From Dryomyza anilis (lineage: Eukaryota > Arthropoda > Insecta > Diptera > Dryomyzidae), in contig OX638136.1 of the NCBI GenBank assembly GCA_951804985.1, forward strand, positions 1,324,501-1,388,500: a stretch of DNA of 64,000 nt, read 5' to 3'. Below are positions 9,925 to 20,807 of the stretch, piece after piece (within the stretch, counting starts at the first letter, position 1; each line of letters starts with the position of its first letter). The notes under the pieces were generated by a model. That model searched no databases, was not told the origin of the DNA, and saw only the letters and a program-made list of their open reading frames with translations. A program made the translations under genes and the position numbers.

Positions 9925-11037
9925 CTACGGTCCTTCCCGGTGTGTTTGTAGTTCCTTAAACCCCTCAGTGTTTGCTCTCAAGTCGTATCTGGACTTTATC
10001 TTACTGCTTGGAATTTGTATCCTCTGCCTTAAGGACTGAAGCAACTCGTCTCGGTCTTCACTTTTTCTCTTACGCAAAAAACTTTTTGGAATCGGCTTTT
10101 GCCCATCCATTGCAGTACGTTCGCAATGTGCTCCTACGTTGTATTGATTTATCTTACCGCAACTTCTGACGGGTTTTCTTTTTGCGGATACACATTGCTT
10201 ACATCTGTGAATCCAGTAGGCGGCTGACTTCTGATATCCGACCCAATAGAAATGCTTCCTGACTTCATCAATCGTTTTATTAATGCTCAAGTGACATCCA
10301 TTGGTTCCACAATGGCATTTCAGTACTATGGCTTTTATTTTTGACTTGGGAACAACAATCAAATTTCGTGCAGATCTGCCATTTTCACTTTCCCACACAC
10401 GGTACAAACAAACATTTTGTAGCTTCAGGCTTTCCCACTGCGCCCAGTAAGCCCTGCTTATTGGACTGTTGTATGCTAACTCTTTCCATAATGTTTTTCT
10501 TTGTTGTTCCTTGAACTTCATAATTTTTGCGATGTCGGAGTCCTTCTTTTGATCATATCGTATTTGCTCTAGAGCCATTGATCTTATGACATTTAACGAA
10601 CGAACGTGAATTATGTTCGTCTTTTCTTCTTCCGTCCAGCATTCTCTGGATTCCACTTTACACACTCGTGCCGACACAGTGCCCGAATTGCCATGATGTT
10701 CCCTGGCGTTATTTTGGTCATCCGCAGGTCTCTTTTCTGGTCGGTATCCTTTAGGTGGTTGCAGATTTACACATTTACGTCTTTCACGACATTCGCGTGC
10801 CATATGCCCATATTTTACACAGTTGTAGCATTTACCTTTCAATTGGGTGTTTCTGTTGGCACCATAATGTCCGGATTTAATGCTGGCTTTCGACGCTCTA
10901 CTTACTCCTTGACATAAATTTTCTCTCTCCTCATCTAATACACGTTTCTCCATCGCTGGTCGGCACAATGTAGAAGCTATCTCCTGCGTAAGCGCTGTGG
11001 TGACCGTTTCCATAAATGTCACCTTTGGGTTAGTCAT
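9925..11037 (-). pseudogene. Gag zinc-knuckle / integrase zinc-finger fusion frame
   Basis: This 370-codon open frame covers the end of Gag (VTTALTQE, CYNCVKYGHMAREC zinc knuckle at about residues 72-85). Near residue 140 it jumps to text matching the linker before integrase (IHVRSLNV, SPISRAYWAQW, GRSARNLIVVPKSK), then the integrase HHCC region (CHCGTNGCH, then CKQC). The core with its D-D-E residues is missing. The C-terminus keeps SRYDLRANTEGF. The plus-strand relative places all lost domains between these segments. That the joint keeps the frame open is notable, but Gag upstream is broken at about 11234 and 11130, so I treat it as a relic. Confidence 0.7.
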
Positions 11038-12049
11038 TGTTGCCCGTTTTGTCTCAGGATCGCGTATACCATCAACAAACGCTTCGATCTTGCTTTTTTC
11101 TATGAAATCTCTTGCTGAATCTGAATACGACTAATGCGCAAGCTTCTCGACGTCCGCTGCACACGCCTGCAATGTTTCACCATTTCTTTGCATTCGGCCC
11201 TTTAGTTTCATTCTGTAGATCTGCTTCATGTGATCACTGCCATATTTCCGTTGCAGCCATAACCACTGTGTAACTGTATCTATCGCTTTCTGGAACAGTC
11301 TGCAATACTTCGGCGCCCCCTTTTAGCGCCACGATAAATGCGGCTACGCTGTCCTCATTGTTCCACCGATTACTTACAGCCGTGGTCTCAAATTGCAGCT
11401 TGAAAATGTTGAACGCTGTAGTTCCATCGTAAATCGGTGACTTTAGTCTCGTACCACTAACAAAATGCTGTGTGGGTCCATTTAACTGCAATATAACGAA
11501 GTCCTTTTGAATTTTCTGTAGCTTTTTGTCGATTCCATGATATTTCTCATCAACGTTATTTCCCAATCTTTGAATCTTATCGTCAACGCTCACTTCCATG
11601 TCATTTACATGTGCCTCAAGCACCTTTACTTTTTCATGGAGTGTATTAGATACTTCCAGAAGTTGCTTCGAATGTTCCTGTATCTTTTCCTCCATTATTA
11701 TTTGATGTTTGTTGGAATTCTCTAGAAGCTCTGCTTTGAGCTGATTGGAATTTTCTTGAAATTCCCGCTTCATGTCCAATTTCAATTGGTTTGAATTTTC
11801 CTGCATAGCCGCGATCAATTGTCTCATATCAAAACCTGGGGACCGTACTTTTTCTTCTGTATCCAGATTTTTCGATGACGGGGCGGCAGCTTCGACTTCA
11901 AAATCGTGCTCTGCGAGATTAATGCCCTGTGACTCTAATTCTTCCATTAGACGCTTTTGTATCTCTACTTTTGTACCAGCAGTTTCCAGATCATGAATCG
12001 ACAGCTCCATCCTTAGCTGGTCGACTTTAAATTGATCAAATTTAACCAT
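11038..12049 (-). pseudogene. Gag with N-terminal SAP domain
   Basis: The frame starts at 12049, right behind the PBS, and runs 271 codons to 11234. Residues 1-40 (FKVDQLRMEL, TAGTKVEIQKRLMEEL) form a SAP motif, a helix-turn-helix that binds AT-rich scaffold DNA in chromatin proteins. Residues 85-200 are a long coiled coil with repeated ENSN units. A capsid-like segment follows (SPIYDGTTAFNIFKLQFE). The frame is lost where the relative reads AALQRKYG, and a TAG interrupts LAH-SYSDS near 11130, so Gag is cut before its nucleocapsid. The SAP region may tether Gag or cDNA to chromatin; this is inference. Confidence 0.75.
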
Positions 12050-12060
12050 TTTGTATCACA

Positions 12061-12078
12061 ATCCCACTTCTGACACCA
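12061..12078 (-). promoter_or_regulatory. Primer-binding site of the minus-strand SAP element
   Basis: On the minus strand TGGTGTCAGAAGTGGGAT starts one base after the LTR end. The identical sequence follows the 5' LTR of the plus-strand relative at 14048, which fixes its role as the tRNA primer site. I do not assign the tRNA. Confidence 0.8.
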
Positions 12079-12079
12079 A

Positions 12080-12612
12080 TGTTACGAATATTCAGTCTAC
12101 GGAAAACTGCTCTACGAGTTCGTATCGCTGGATTGTTTACAAAATAAAAACACTCTTATGTTTGGTTTAAATTATAACAATTAACTTCATTAATTCACTT
12201 TAATAAACAACTTTACTAATAACAAATTCTAACAACTGCTGCATGTCCACAATTTAACTTAACAATTATCACACGAGATGCCCTCGACCACTTTACAATC
12301 ACTACTGAAGTGCTGTACCTCAGGTGCGGCTCCCTTATATACTGCATGCATCAGTTCGACACGTTTCGACAAGCTTCGACTTGTTTCGAGAACCTTCTAC
12401 TCGTTTCGTGAATGACTCATGCTATTGGCATCTCTTTCGCACTCATGTGTTTTAATGTGTAGATCTTCCCTCTCTTTCTCGCACATTGCTTAGTACGCTG
12501 AATGATCTTCCCTCTCTTTCTAACACATTGCTTAGTGCGCAGAATTGTTTTACGTCTCATTTATTATTGTTGATTGCTTGCACAGTGGGGCAAATTACAT
12601 CTTTTCGTAACA
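12080..12612 (-). repeat. 5' LTR of the minus-strand SAP element
   Basis: It has the same ends as the partner LTR (TGTTACGA ... TCGTAACA). It is 533 bases long and holds the full gtatcgctggattgtttac segment. The 69-codon frame of the other LTRs is interrupted here by one TGA (GCA-TGA after MPIA), so the frame is intact in only two of the three complete LTRs in the window. Confidence 0.9.
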
Positions 12613-13557
12613 ATATTATGAACCAATCATAATATTAATGACTAACGATATTATTGTTATGAATGCTATCGTAAATATGAACAATAGCAAAAACTGCATC
12701 AACTCAAGATTTTGCCAAAGTTGTTGTTGCGTGCAGCAATTTGCTACGTATAGCCTACAGAATTTCCACAGAATCAAATACGTAGGCTGCACTTTGTATA
12801 AAAATGGGTTTTTTTATTATTTTTAAAAAATATAACAAATCCTTAAGATTTTAAACGCCGTGCACTGCGTTAACAATTAATTGTTTTTGTTTTAAGACCT
12901 CTTTTGATTATTTTAAGCTATTGTCTTAACGTGCTCAAGGTCCAGTCGGTACAAATTGGGTGTTTTGTTGATAATCTAAAAAGTATACTTGAACATTTCA
13001 ACGGTAGTTTTCATGTTTAGAGTATAATCTTTTATAGATCATGTATTTCAAATATTATAAATATTTATGTTTGTTTAACATAATTCACTATACAAAAAAA
13101 CAGAAAGTTAATGATAGACCCTCATTCTATAACCAGATGAAAATCAAAAGGCAATTAAAAATATCTCATATTCCATAGCAATTGAAAATCACATAAATTG
13201 TAAATACCTACTTTAACAAATAATATAATTCGCAGATATCTAATCTAATTGTAGACGACATCGTTGTACTGGGGAATATATGATCAAGGGTAGACCTATC
13301 GAAATCATGCGAATTGAATTTTAAATATTTTCTTGAATTACCGACTGTATTACAAAAAGTAGCTGTAAATACTAAAATGCTGTTTGACCACTTACAAATT
13401 AGTAGTATTGTAAGTTGCGACATTTTATTTTGTTTAACCAAAAAAAGTTGCAGAAATTATGTAGCCTTTTTGCATTTAATAAATGAATTGCAATTTTTAG
13501 AAGATGAAATTATAATTATATAATTTAAACTCACTAAAGAGCTTGTACATATGATAT
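12613..13557. other. Spacer between the two SAP elements; no gene seen
   Basis: The first 75 bases continue the sequence shared with 8013-8075. The rest is AT-rich. The frames at 13208-13441, 13314-13523 and 12638-12826 overlap one another on both strands and show no motif, so I do not call them genes. Confidence 0.5.
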
Positions 13558-14046
13558 TGTTACGAAAAGAGGTAATTTGCTCCACTGTGCAAGAAATCAA
13601 CAATAATAAATGAGACGCAAGACAATTCAGCGCACTAAGCAATGTGTTAGAAAGATACGGAAGATCATTAAGCGCACTATGCAATGTGCGAGAAAGAGAT
13701 GGAAGATCAGAACATTAAAACACATGAGTGCGAATGAGATGCCAATAGCATGCATCATTCACGAAATGAGTAGAAGGTTCTCGAAACAAGTCGAAGCTTG
13801 TCGAAACGTGTCGAACTGATGCCTGCAGTATATAAGGCCGCGCATCTGAGGTACTGTACTTCAGTTGTGTACTTCAGCAGTTTATATAAGTGATTATTCT
13901 TTAAGTTGTTATTTAAATTAATAAAGTTAATTAATACTAGTTGAAGTAATACTAGTTAAAACCAAATATAAGTGCGTTTTTATTTGTACACAATCCAGCG
14001 ATACGAACTCGTAGAGCAGTTTTCCGTAGACTGAATTATCGTAACA
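13558..14046 (+). repeat. 5' LTR of the plus-strand SAP element
   Basis: It starts TGTTACGAAAAGAGG and ends ATTATCGTAACA. A 69-codon basic frame (13610-13819) aligns along its length with that in the LTRs of the minus-strand element. Two imperfect copies of a roughly 39-base block (gcgcacta-gcaatgtg, then agaaagat/gag and ggaagatca) lie at 13631-13708. A possible TATA region, cagtatataagg, is at about 13825-13836. Confidence 0.9.
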
Positions 14047-14047
14047 T

Positions 14048-14065
14048 TGGTGTCAGAAGTGGGAT
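14048..14065 (+). promoter_or_regulatory. Primer-binding site of the plus-strand SAP element
   Basis: TGGTGTCAGAAGTGGGAT starts one base after the LTR end and is identical to the site at 12061-12078 on the other strand. Gag's ATG follows 11 bases later (14077), so the leader is very short. Confidence 0.8.
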
Positions 14066-14076
14066 TGTGATACAAA

Positions 14077-15506
14077 ATGGCTAAATTAGAACAACTTAAA
14101 GTCGACCAGCTAAAGAAGGAGCTAGCGAATCGTGATCTTCCAACTGCTGGTACGAAAGTAGAGCTGCAAAAGCGCCTAATGGACGAATTAGAGGCGCAGG
14201 GCATTGATCTTACGATGCACAATTTTGAAGTGGAAGTTGCAGCACCGTCATCGAAAAATCTGGACACAGAGGAGAAAGTACAGACCCAAGTTTTTGATAT
14301 GAGCCAGTTGGTCGGAGCTATGCAACAACAATTTCAGATAATAGCTCAAGAAAATTACAGACAGTTTCTAGAAAATTCCAACAAAATGGTACAGAAACTT
14401 GTAGAACATTCCAACAAAATGGAACAGAAACTTGTAGAAAATTCCAATCAGCTCAAATTAGACATGAAGCATGAACTTGTAGAAAATTCTAACAAAATAG
14501 AACAGAAACTTCAGGAAAATTCTGAACAGCTGCAAGAACATTCTAAGCAGCTTCTGGAAGTTTCTAAAACACTACATAGCAAAGTAAATGAATTTGAAAC
14601 GCATATAAATGATGTTGATGATAAAATTCAAAGATTAGAAAATGGTATAGACAAAGAAATCCAGGAAATAAAAAAAGATTTGCACGTGTTGCAGATAAAT
14701 GGATCTACACAGCATGTTGTTAGTGGTACGAGGCTAAAATCGCCGATTTACGATGGAACCACAGCGTTCAACATTTTCAAGCTGCAATTTGAGACTACGG
14801 CTTTAAGTAATCGATGGAATAATGAGGACAGCGTAGCTGCACTTATCGTGGCCTTAAAGGAGGCGCAGCCGAAGTATTGCAGACTGTTCTAGAAAGTGAT
14901 CGAAACAGTTATTTAGCGGTTATTGCTGCACTGCAGCGAAAATATGGCAGTGATCACATGAAGCAAATCTACCGAATGGAGCTGAAGGGCAGAATGCAAA
15001 GAAATGGTGAAACATTGCAGGCGTATGCAGCGGACGTCGAGAGGCTTGCGCATTTGTCGTATGCAGATTCAACGAGTGATTTCATTGAAAAGTGCAAGAT
15101 CGAAGCCTTCGTTGACGGCATACGTGATCCGGAAACAAGACGTGCCACAGTGACAATGCCGAAAGTGACATTTACGGAAACTGTAACCACAGCGCTAACA
15201 CAGGAGACCGCAACTACGTTGTGCCGCCCAGCGCCAAAGGTCCGTAAACTAGATGTGGACAATGAAGACCTACTTCAGGTAATTTGCCAAGCGTTAAAAA
15301 GTGGAGCTAAACCAGATTACACTGCTGCCAACCGAGACATCCAATATAAAGGTAAATGCTACAACTGTGATACATATGGGCATATGGCACGTGATTGTCA
15401 TAAAAGACGCAAGCGCTCAATGAATCCATTTGCAAATGAACTCCGACATGAAGAAACCCAGGATCATGTCCAAAATAACGTAAATTTTAATCAATCTTTA
15501 AACTAA
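14077..15506 (+). pseudogene. Gag polyprotein (SAP domain, coiled coil, capsid, zinc knuckle)
   Basis: The start is the first ATG after the PBS. Residues 1-42 form the SAP motif (LKVDQLKKEL, TAGTKVELQKRLMDEL). Residues 85-215 are coiled coil made of degenerate repeats (KMEQKLVENSNQ, KIEQKLQENSEQ) visible as a roughly 36-base DNA periodicity at 14370-14540. The capsid portion follows (SPIYDGTTAFNIF). One base is missing in a G-run near 14862, so the frame ends at 14892, while the next frame carries the rest (ESDRNSYLAV, KIEAFVDGIRDPETR) with a CCHC knuckle CYNCDTYGHMARDC. The frame closes with TAA at 15504, directly after a slippery heptamer. Apart from the lost base, Gag is complete. Confidence 0.85.
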
Positions 15507-15560
15507 TACGAGTAAGTTCTGCGGGGCACGATCTGACTCCCATAACCGATTGCCCCAGAA
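15497..15560 (+). promoter_or_regulatory. -1 ribosomal frameshift signal, TTTAAAC plus stem
   Basis: The Gag frame ends TTA-AAC-TAA preceded by T, giving the slippery heptamer T-TTA-AAC at 15497-15503. A slip back by one base leads exactly into the frame carrying SSAGHDL and then the protease. Thirteen bases downstream a stem can form: TTCT-gc-GGGGCA (15517-15528) with TGCCCCAGAA (15551-15560), plus an inner ATC/GAT. The site, the stop right after it and the matching pol frame together are the standard design of retroviral gag-pol expression. Confidence 0.75.
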
Positions 15561-18500
15561 TCTCCATTTCACAAATTGCTCGAAAGCCAAATAGCTTAAC
15601 TGTCGAAGGAGTCATTGATTGTACAGCATATATGGTAACATTAGATACGGGAGCTTCACATTCAATAATAAGAAGTAGCCTTATGAAGGACGTAGTAGAG
15701 CCACTTATAGGAATAAGATTGCAAACAGCTACAGGCGAAGAGGCCCCTATCAGAGGAAAGATTTCCAAGGAAATCACGATTGGTACTACGACAGTTAAGC
15801 ATGATTTTATTGTGGCGGAAATAGTAGAGGAAATAATACTTGGCATGAACTTCATGATAAGGAACGGTTTCACACTAGATCTAACAAGAAAAATTTTGAG
15901 TTATGCCAACACAGAGATCCAACTAAACATTGATTGTGCCAGAGCCCGAAAATTAAACAAGTTATCGCTCACAAAATAGAAAAATACCACCTAATTCAGA
16001 AGCAATTGTTTGGGCGACATTAAATGGAGATTGTGGGAAAAGCAAGTTGTGGGTTATTGAAGCAAACGATGAACTGTATAAAAGTAACATAGTGGTAGGA
16101 AGAACACTTGTTGATGCGGAGAAAGACAGAATTGTACCTATAAGAGTTCTCAATTTGGAAAACTCGTCAAAATTAATCAAAAAGGGAACAGTGGTAGGCC
16201 AGTGTCAAGAGGCGTCAGCGATTATAAATTGCGAGTCAAATACATCAAAGGACTATGTCACACTGCAAATAAACAAACCATCTACTCACAAGTTTATAAA
16301 TGAGTGGACGAAGGATTTGGCTGCCAAAGAAAAGAGTCAAGTGCAACAGCTAATTGAAAAATATCGGTGTATATTTGCTGACAAGGGCCAAAAGGACGGC
16401 AGAACTGCCATTGTAAAACATGGAATAGACACTGGTCATTCTAACCCAATTCGTCAAGCACCAAGAATGGTACCATTTGCGAAAAGAGACGAAGTATCAC
16501 ATTTGGTTGAAGAAATGCACACAAATGGCGTGGAACCATCTGAGAGTCCATGGAGTTCACCAGTAGTATTGGTGAAAAGGAAGGATGGTAGTACTCGGTT
16601 CTGCGTTGATTACCGAAAACTTAATGATCTCACCAAGAAAAATAGTTATCCACTGCCCAGAATCGATGACACCTTGGATACACTATCTAATGCTAAGTGG
16701 TTTTCAACGTTGGACTTACAAAGTGGTTACTGGCAAGTATAAATCGATAAGAAAAATCGAGAGAAGACCGCATTCAGTACCGAAGATGGACTATGGCAAT
16801 TTTTGGTAATGCCGTTTGGACTATGCAATGCCCCAGCAACATTCGAGCGGTTAATGGAGCACGTATTAAAAGGTTTACACTGGAAAACATGCCCAGTATA
16901 CCTTGATGACATAATTGTTATGGGCAAGGATTTCAACGAACAGCTGGAGGAAGTATTCCTTCGATTGAAAAAAGCGGGTCTACAACTTAGCCCAAAGAAA
17001 TGCTCACTTTTCAAGAAAGAAGTCAAGTATCTGGGTCATCGAGTTACCACGGAAGGAGTGCATACTGATGAGGATAAAATAGTTGCAGTCAAGGAGTGGC
17101 CCAGACCGCAAAATCTACATGACCTACGAAGTTTCTTGGGGCTATGTACATACTACAGACGATTTGTTCCAGGTTTTGCTAATGTTGCAAGCATTCTTCA
17201 TGAGTTGACAAGAAAGAACCGCTCATTTCAATGTAGCGATGATCAAGAAAGAGAATTTTTGAAATTAAAAGATCTACTGTGCTCGGCACCAATTCTTGCG
17301 TATCCAATTCCAGGTGAGAAATTTATACTTGATACGGATGCAAGTGGATACGGAATAGGCAGAGTTCTCTCTCAAGTGATCAATGGGCAAGAAAAAGTGA
17401 TCGCATACTACAGTAAAACATTGTCCAAGCCCGAGCGAAATTACTGTGTCACCAGGAGGGAGCTTCTTGCTGTAATTGAAAGTGTGAAAATTTTCCATAA
17501 GTATTTGTACCGACAACAGTTTCACTTGCGAACTGATCACGCAGCACTACGATGGTTACTTCAGTTCAAAGATCCGGAAGGCCAAATTGCGCGTTGGATA
17601 GAACGATTACAGAGCTACGATTTCTCAATCGAACATCGTAAAGGAGGAAATCATGGAAATGCAGATGTTCTGTCACGGAGTCCTTGTAAACTTGAATGCA
17701 GACATTGGCTAAGAGCGGAAGGAAAAGAAAACTTAATTGATATTCGTTTGCTGAATGTTTTACCCGATGAAAAATGGTCTTCGGACCTAATTCAAATTGA
17801 TCAAAAGAGTGATCCCGATCTCAGAAAAATCATGATGTTCAAGGAACAGCAAAGAAAACCATCATGGGAAGATATAGCTGCCGACAGTCCAATAACTAAA
17901 GCTTACTGGGCACAGTGGCATAGCTTAAAACTGCAAAATGGTTGTTTATATCGCGCCTGGGAAAGCGAAGATGGCAGATCCGCTCGAAATTTGATCGTTT
18001 TTCCCAAGTCAAAAGTAAAAGAGATATAAGCGGAATACCATGGTGGATCTAGTGGAGGTCATTTAGGTATAAATAAAAAGGTCGAAAAAGTAAAGAAAGG
18101 TTTTTATTGGGTTGGATGCCAAGAGTCAGTCGCCGATTGGATTCGCAGTTGCCCGCAATGTGTACCAGCAAAAGGACCAACAGTGAGAAGTCACGGTAGG
18201 ATGCATCAGTAGAACGTGGGAGTACCATTCGAGCGTATTGCCATGGATGTCGCCGGGCCGTTTCCAATCAGTGATGCGGGGAATAAGTATGTGCTTGTCG
18301 TCATTGACTACTTCAGCAAGTGGCCTGAAGTGTGTCCCATGCCGAATCAAGAAGCCACAACAGTTGCGGATGCATTAGTTAACAACTGGGTAAGCCGTTT
18401 TGGAGTACCGTTGGAATTGCATTCAGATCAAGGAAGAAATTTTTAGTCTGCTGTATTTAAAGAAGTATGCAAAGTCCTCAACATACACAAAACACGAACA

Positions 18501-19116
18501 ACGCCTTTGCACCCGCAATCAGACGGCATGGTGGAGAGATTCAATCGGACTTTGGAAGAGTATTTAGAAAAGTGGTTGATAAAAATCAAAAAGATTGGGA
18601 TACACACATACCAATATTCCTCATGGCTTATCGAACGTTCATGATACCACAGCAGCTTCACCATCTAAAATTGTTTTTGGAACAGACTTAAGATTACCTT
18701 CGGATTTGTAGTTCGGTGCGAGTCCTTCAGCTGGAATTCCTGTACACAATTATGTTTCCAGGAAAAGTGAAGAAATGAACGATGTGCATCAGTTTGTAAG
18801 GCAGCGTACACAATTTGCGAGTGATAAGATGAAGGCCAGATACGACTTGCGCACAAATTCAGAGGGATTTACGGAAGGACAACTTGTTTTGCTCTATAGC
18901 CCACAAAGGAAGAAAGGCTTATCCCCTAAGCTACAAACACACTGGGAGGGACCATACAAGATAATTAACAGAAATAACGATGTCGTGTATCGGATTCAGA
19001 ATACTGCAGAGAGAGAGAATATACATCTGTTCAGGACGAACAGATTTAGGTGGAGGGCAGTGTTACGAAAAGAGGTAATTTGCTCCACTGTGCAAGAAAT
19101 CAACAATAATAAATGA
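15507..19116 (+). pseudogene. Pol polyprotein (protease, RT, RNase H, integrase), broken
   Basis: Protease: TLDTGASHSII at about 15640, with the flap and LGMNF further on. A frameshift near 15978 precedes the linker (IPPNSEA). [27 protein letters not shown], then TAA at 16740 inside the motif ending GYWQV, then VMPFGLCNAPATF and VYLDDIIVMG with the catalytic YLDD. RNase H: ILDTDASGYGIG, RELLAVIESV, RTDHAALRW, NADVLSR. Integrase: a stop at 18027, HHCC (GGHLG ... CPQC), TAG at 18210, core Asp in MDVAGPF, second Asp in HSDQG, TAG at 18444, Glu in MVERFNR, and more frameshifts before the C-terminal frame (18775-19116). That last frame runs 18 codons into the 3' LTR. Catalytic residues survive although the frame does not. 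Confidence 0.85.
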
Positions 19117-19306
19117 GACGCAAGACAATTCAGCGCACTAAGCAATAAGTGATTATTCTTTAAGTTGTTATTTAAATTAATAAAGTTAATTAATACTAGT
19201 TGAAGTAATACTAGTTAAGACCAAATATAAGAGCGTTTTTATTTTGTACAAAATCCAGCGATACGAACTCATAGAACAGTTTTCCGTAGACTGAATTATC
19301 GTAACA
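19061..19306 (+). repeat. 3' LTR of the plus-strand SAP element, internally deleted
   Basis: It has the same ends as the 5' LTR but jumps from cgcactaagcaat directly to aagtgattattctttaagt, so the middle of the LTR (the repeated blocks, most of the 69-codon frame and the TATA-like region) is missing. It also serves as the last coding stretch of pol (VLRKEVICSTVQEINNNK). Confidence 0.9.
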
Positions 19307-19447
19307 AAATCATAAAGATTCCCAACTGGTTCTTGAATCGCTAATAAATCAAATGCTATTGATAAATTAAATAAGTATAAAAAATGATTGCGTTATATAT
19401 GAAAATAAAATAAGAAATTTTAATTAAAAATTACAGCATTAATGTTT

Positions 19448-20206
19448 TTTATACCCTACACTAAGAGTGAAAGGGTATATTCAGTAACGGCGTATGTAAC
19501 ACCCAGAAGGAAGCATCTCCGGTATGGAAAAGTATATATATTCTTGATCAGCAGGACCGTTTGAGTCGATTTAGCGATGTCCGTCTGTCTGTCTGTTGAA
19601 ATCCCTACTACTTTTAAAATTGAAGAGCTAGATAAATGAAACTTATAACTTAGATTACTAATATACCCTACTACTTTTAAAATTGAAGAGCTAGATAAAT
19701 GAAACTTATAACTTAGATTACTAATATACCTACGATGTGTCTGAGAAAAAAAAGGGCGAGATCGGTCCATTGTGACCTATGATCCGACCACTTATGTTCA
19801 AATACCTCATATAAAATGTACATTTAAAGATCAATTTTTATGTATACGTGCTTTGGTAAACTTTTTTGGTCAAATATATATTGATATCATGCTCAAATAC
19901 ATTATAGTAATGTTTTCAAGCGAAAAGACTTGTGGTTCAAAAAAAAAAAAATCGAAATTCGGTACACCTACCCATTTGTAAATATGGGTATCAAATGAAT
20001 GGAAATTCTTCAGCGATTGAATGTTTGTAGTTATTTTCAGGATTCGTATACCCTGGTGACCTATATATCACTTTGAATGGTAACCACACAATGTGTACGG
20101 TATTTATAGTCGGCTTAGACCGACTATAATTTTGATAATCCTAACTATCATAATTACACATACTTTAAAATTTCCCATGTGATCTAACCTTCCCAACTGG
20201 TTTACT
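19448..20206 (+). repeat. Dispersed dipteran repeat, copy 3
   Basis: Starting ataccctacactaagagtg, it follows the copy at 8513 module by module, including gatttagcgatgtccgtctg, cgaaaagacttgtggttca and agtcggcttagaccgacta, and ends cttcccaactggttta. It differs from copy 2 by a 63-base tandem duplication (19603-19728), a short insertion (aaagggcgag) near 19752, and an extra segment (cctggtgacctatatatc) near 20052. Long open frames on the minus strand (19456-19770) come from the duplicated text and are not genes. Confidence 0.8.
19603..19728. repeat. 63-bp tandem duplication inside the dispersed repeat
   Basis: The segment beginning ccctactacttttaaaattg at 19603 is repeated exactly or nearly so from 19666 (gagctagataaatgaaac and gattactaatata in both). 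The other two dispersed-repeat copies have it once, so it is a private duplication of this copy. Confidence 0.85.
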
Positions 20207-20359
20207 ATTTATATAGCTTTAATGATTGCCATTTATGTTACACTTAATAATAAGCACTGAGTACTTATTATTTTATTACAAAAAATTATAGATATATTGT
20301 TTCAGTCACTATTTGGTGAATTTGATATTACTATCAGAATTAATAATAAAAAACATCAT

Positions 20360-20807
20360 TGTTCGAGACTCCAAATAAATTGCATCACATCAGTTTGGCT
20401 GCACGTAACCACTCATTGTCGTCATGCTAGCACTCAATTCATTGAACTCCTCTTCACATACAGTCCACTCTCTTCGCATTATAGAACAACAACAACCACC
20501 TCAAATCATCGCCTGATATTATAACTGTCGCAAAGCACCGCTTACTGCAACTAATGCTATGTGCATAAAAAATTCATGTTTTTTTTGGCTCTACTAAATT
20601 TGCATTAATTGCTTTTGTTGTTTGACCTTGGTTGAGCTCACCAGGGAATGACAAGAAGAATGAAAAAACAGTAGCTTTTCGTCATCGGCAACGCGCGCAT
20701 AATCTTTCTTAATACATTTTATATTTAAATGAACTTAAACTTAGAATTAAATTTGTGTGTTCTTTTTTATTCAAAAAAGGGATTAGGAAAAAGCTTCTAA
20801 TCGTTCA
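20360..20807 (+). repeat. 5' LTR of the BEL/Pao element
   Basis: It begins TGTTCGAGACTCC and ends TAATCGTTCA. The 3' LTR matches over its length, with an extra segment (tttttcgtcttcgtaaaag) near 25845 and small indels. The next bases, ggtccttcgacccggatcg, are the likely primer-binding region; the complement of this block looks like a tRNA T-arm plus acceptor end. The frame 20297-20524 crossing the LTR edge has no coding signal. Confidence 0.9.

Larger units (their letters stand above)
9257..12612 (-). mobile_element. Internally deleted SAP-Gag Gypsy-type retrotransposon
   Basis: Both LTRs are present (9257-9774 and 12080-12612) with TGTTACGA...TCGTAACA ends, and atat flanks both sides (9253-9256 and 12613-12616), a 4-base target duplication. 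On the minus strand the order is LTR, PBS, SAP-domain Gag, zinc knuckle, then a direct jump to the end of RNase H/linker, the integrase zinc-binding region, and a C-terminal integrase stub. Protease, reverse transcriptase, most of RNase H and the integrase core are gone. The related element at 13558 keeps these parts, so this is a deletion derivative that would depend on enzymes supplied in trans. Confidence 0.85.
13558..19306 (+). mobile_element. SAP-Gag Gypsy-type retrotransposon, all domains but degenerate
   Basis: The order on the plus strand is 5' LTR, PBS, Gag (SAP, coiled coil, capsid, zinc knuckle), -1 frameshift site, protease, reverse transcriptase, RNase H, integrase, 3' LTR. Stops and frameshifts occur in gag (about 14862) and pol (about 15978, 16740, 18027, 18210, 18444 and beyond 18600). 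The 3' LTR has lost about half its length. The flanks (atat left, aaat right) do not form a target duplication, which could mean recombination between elements after insertion. It is oriented head-to-head with its deleted relative at 9257. Confidence 0.85.

Noticed and set aside
13208..13684. Overlapping frames on both strands in the spacer between the SAP elements
   Set aside because: Short, mutually overlapping, AT-driven and without recognisable domains.
13554..19310. Target-site duplication of the plus-strand SAP element
   Set aside because: The left flank atat and right flank aaat do not match, and longer windows give no convincing repeat.
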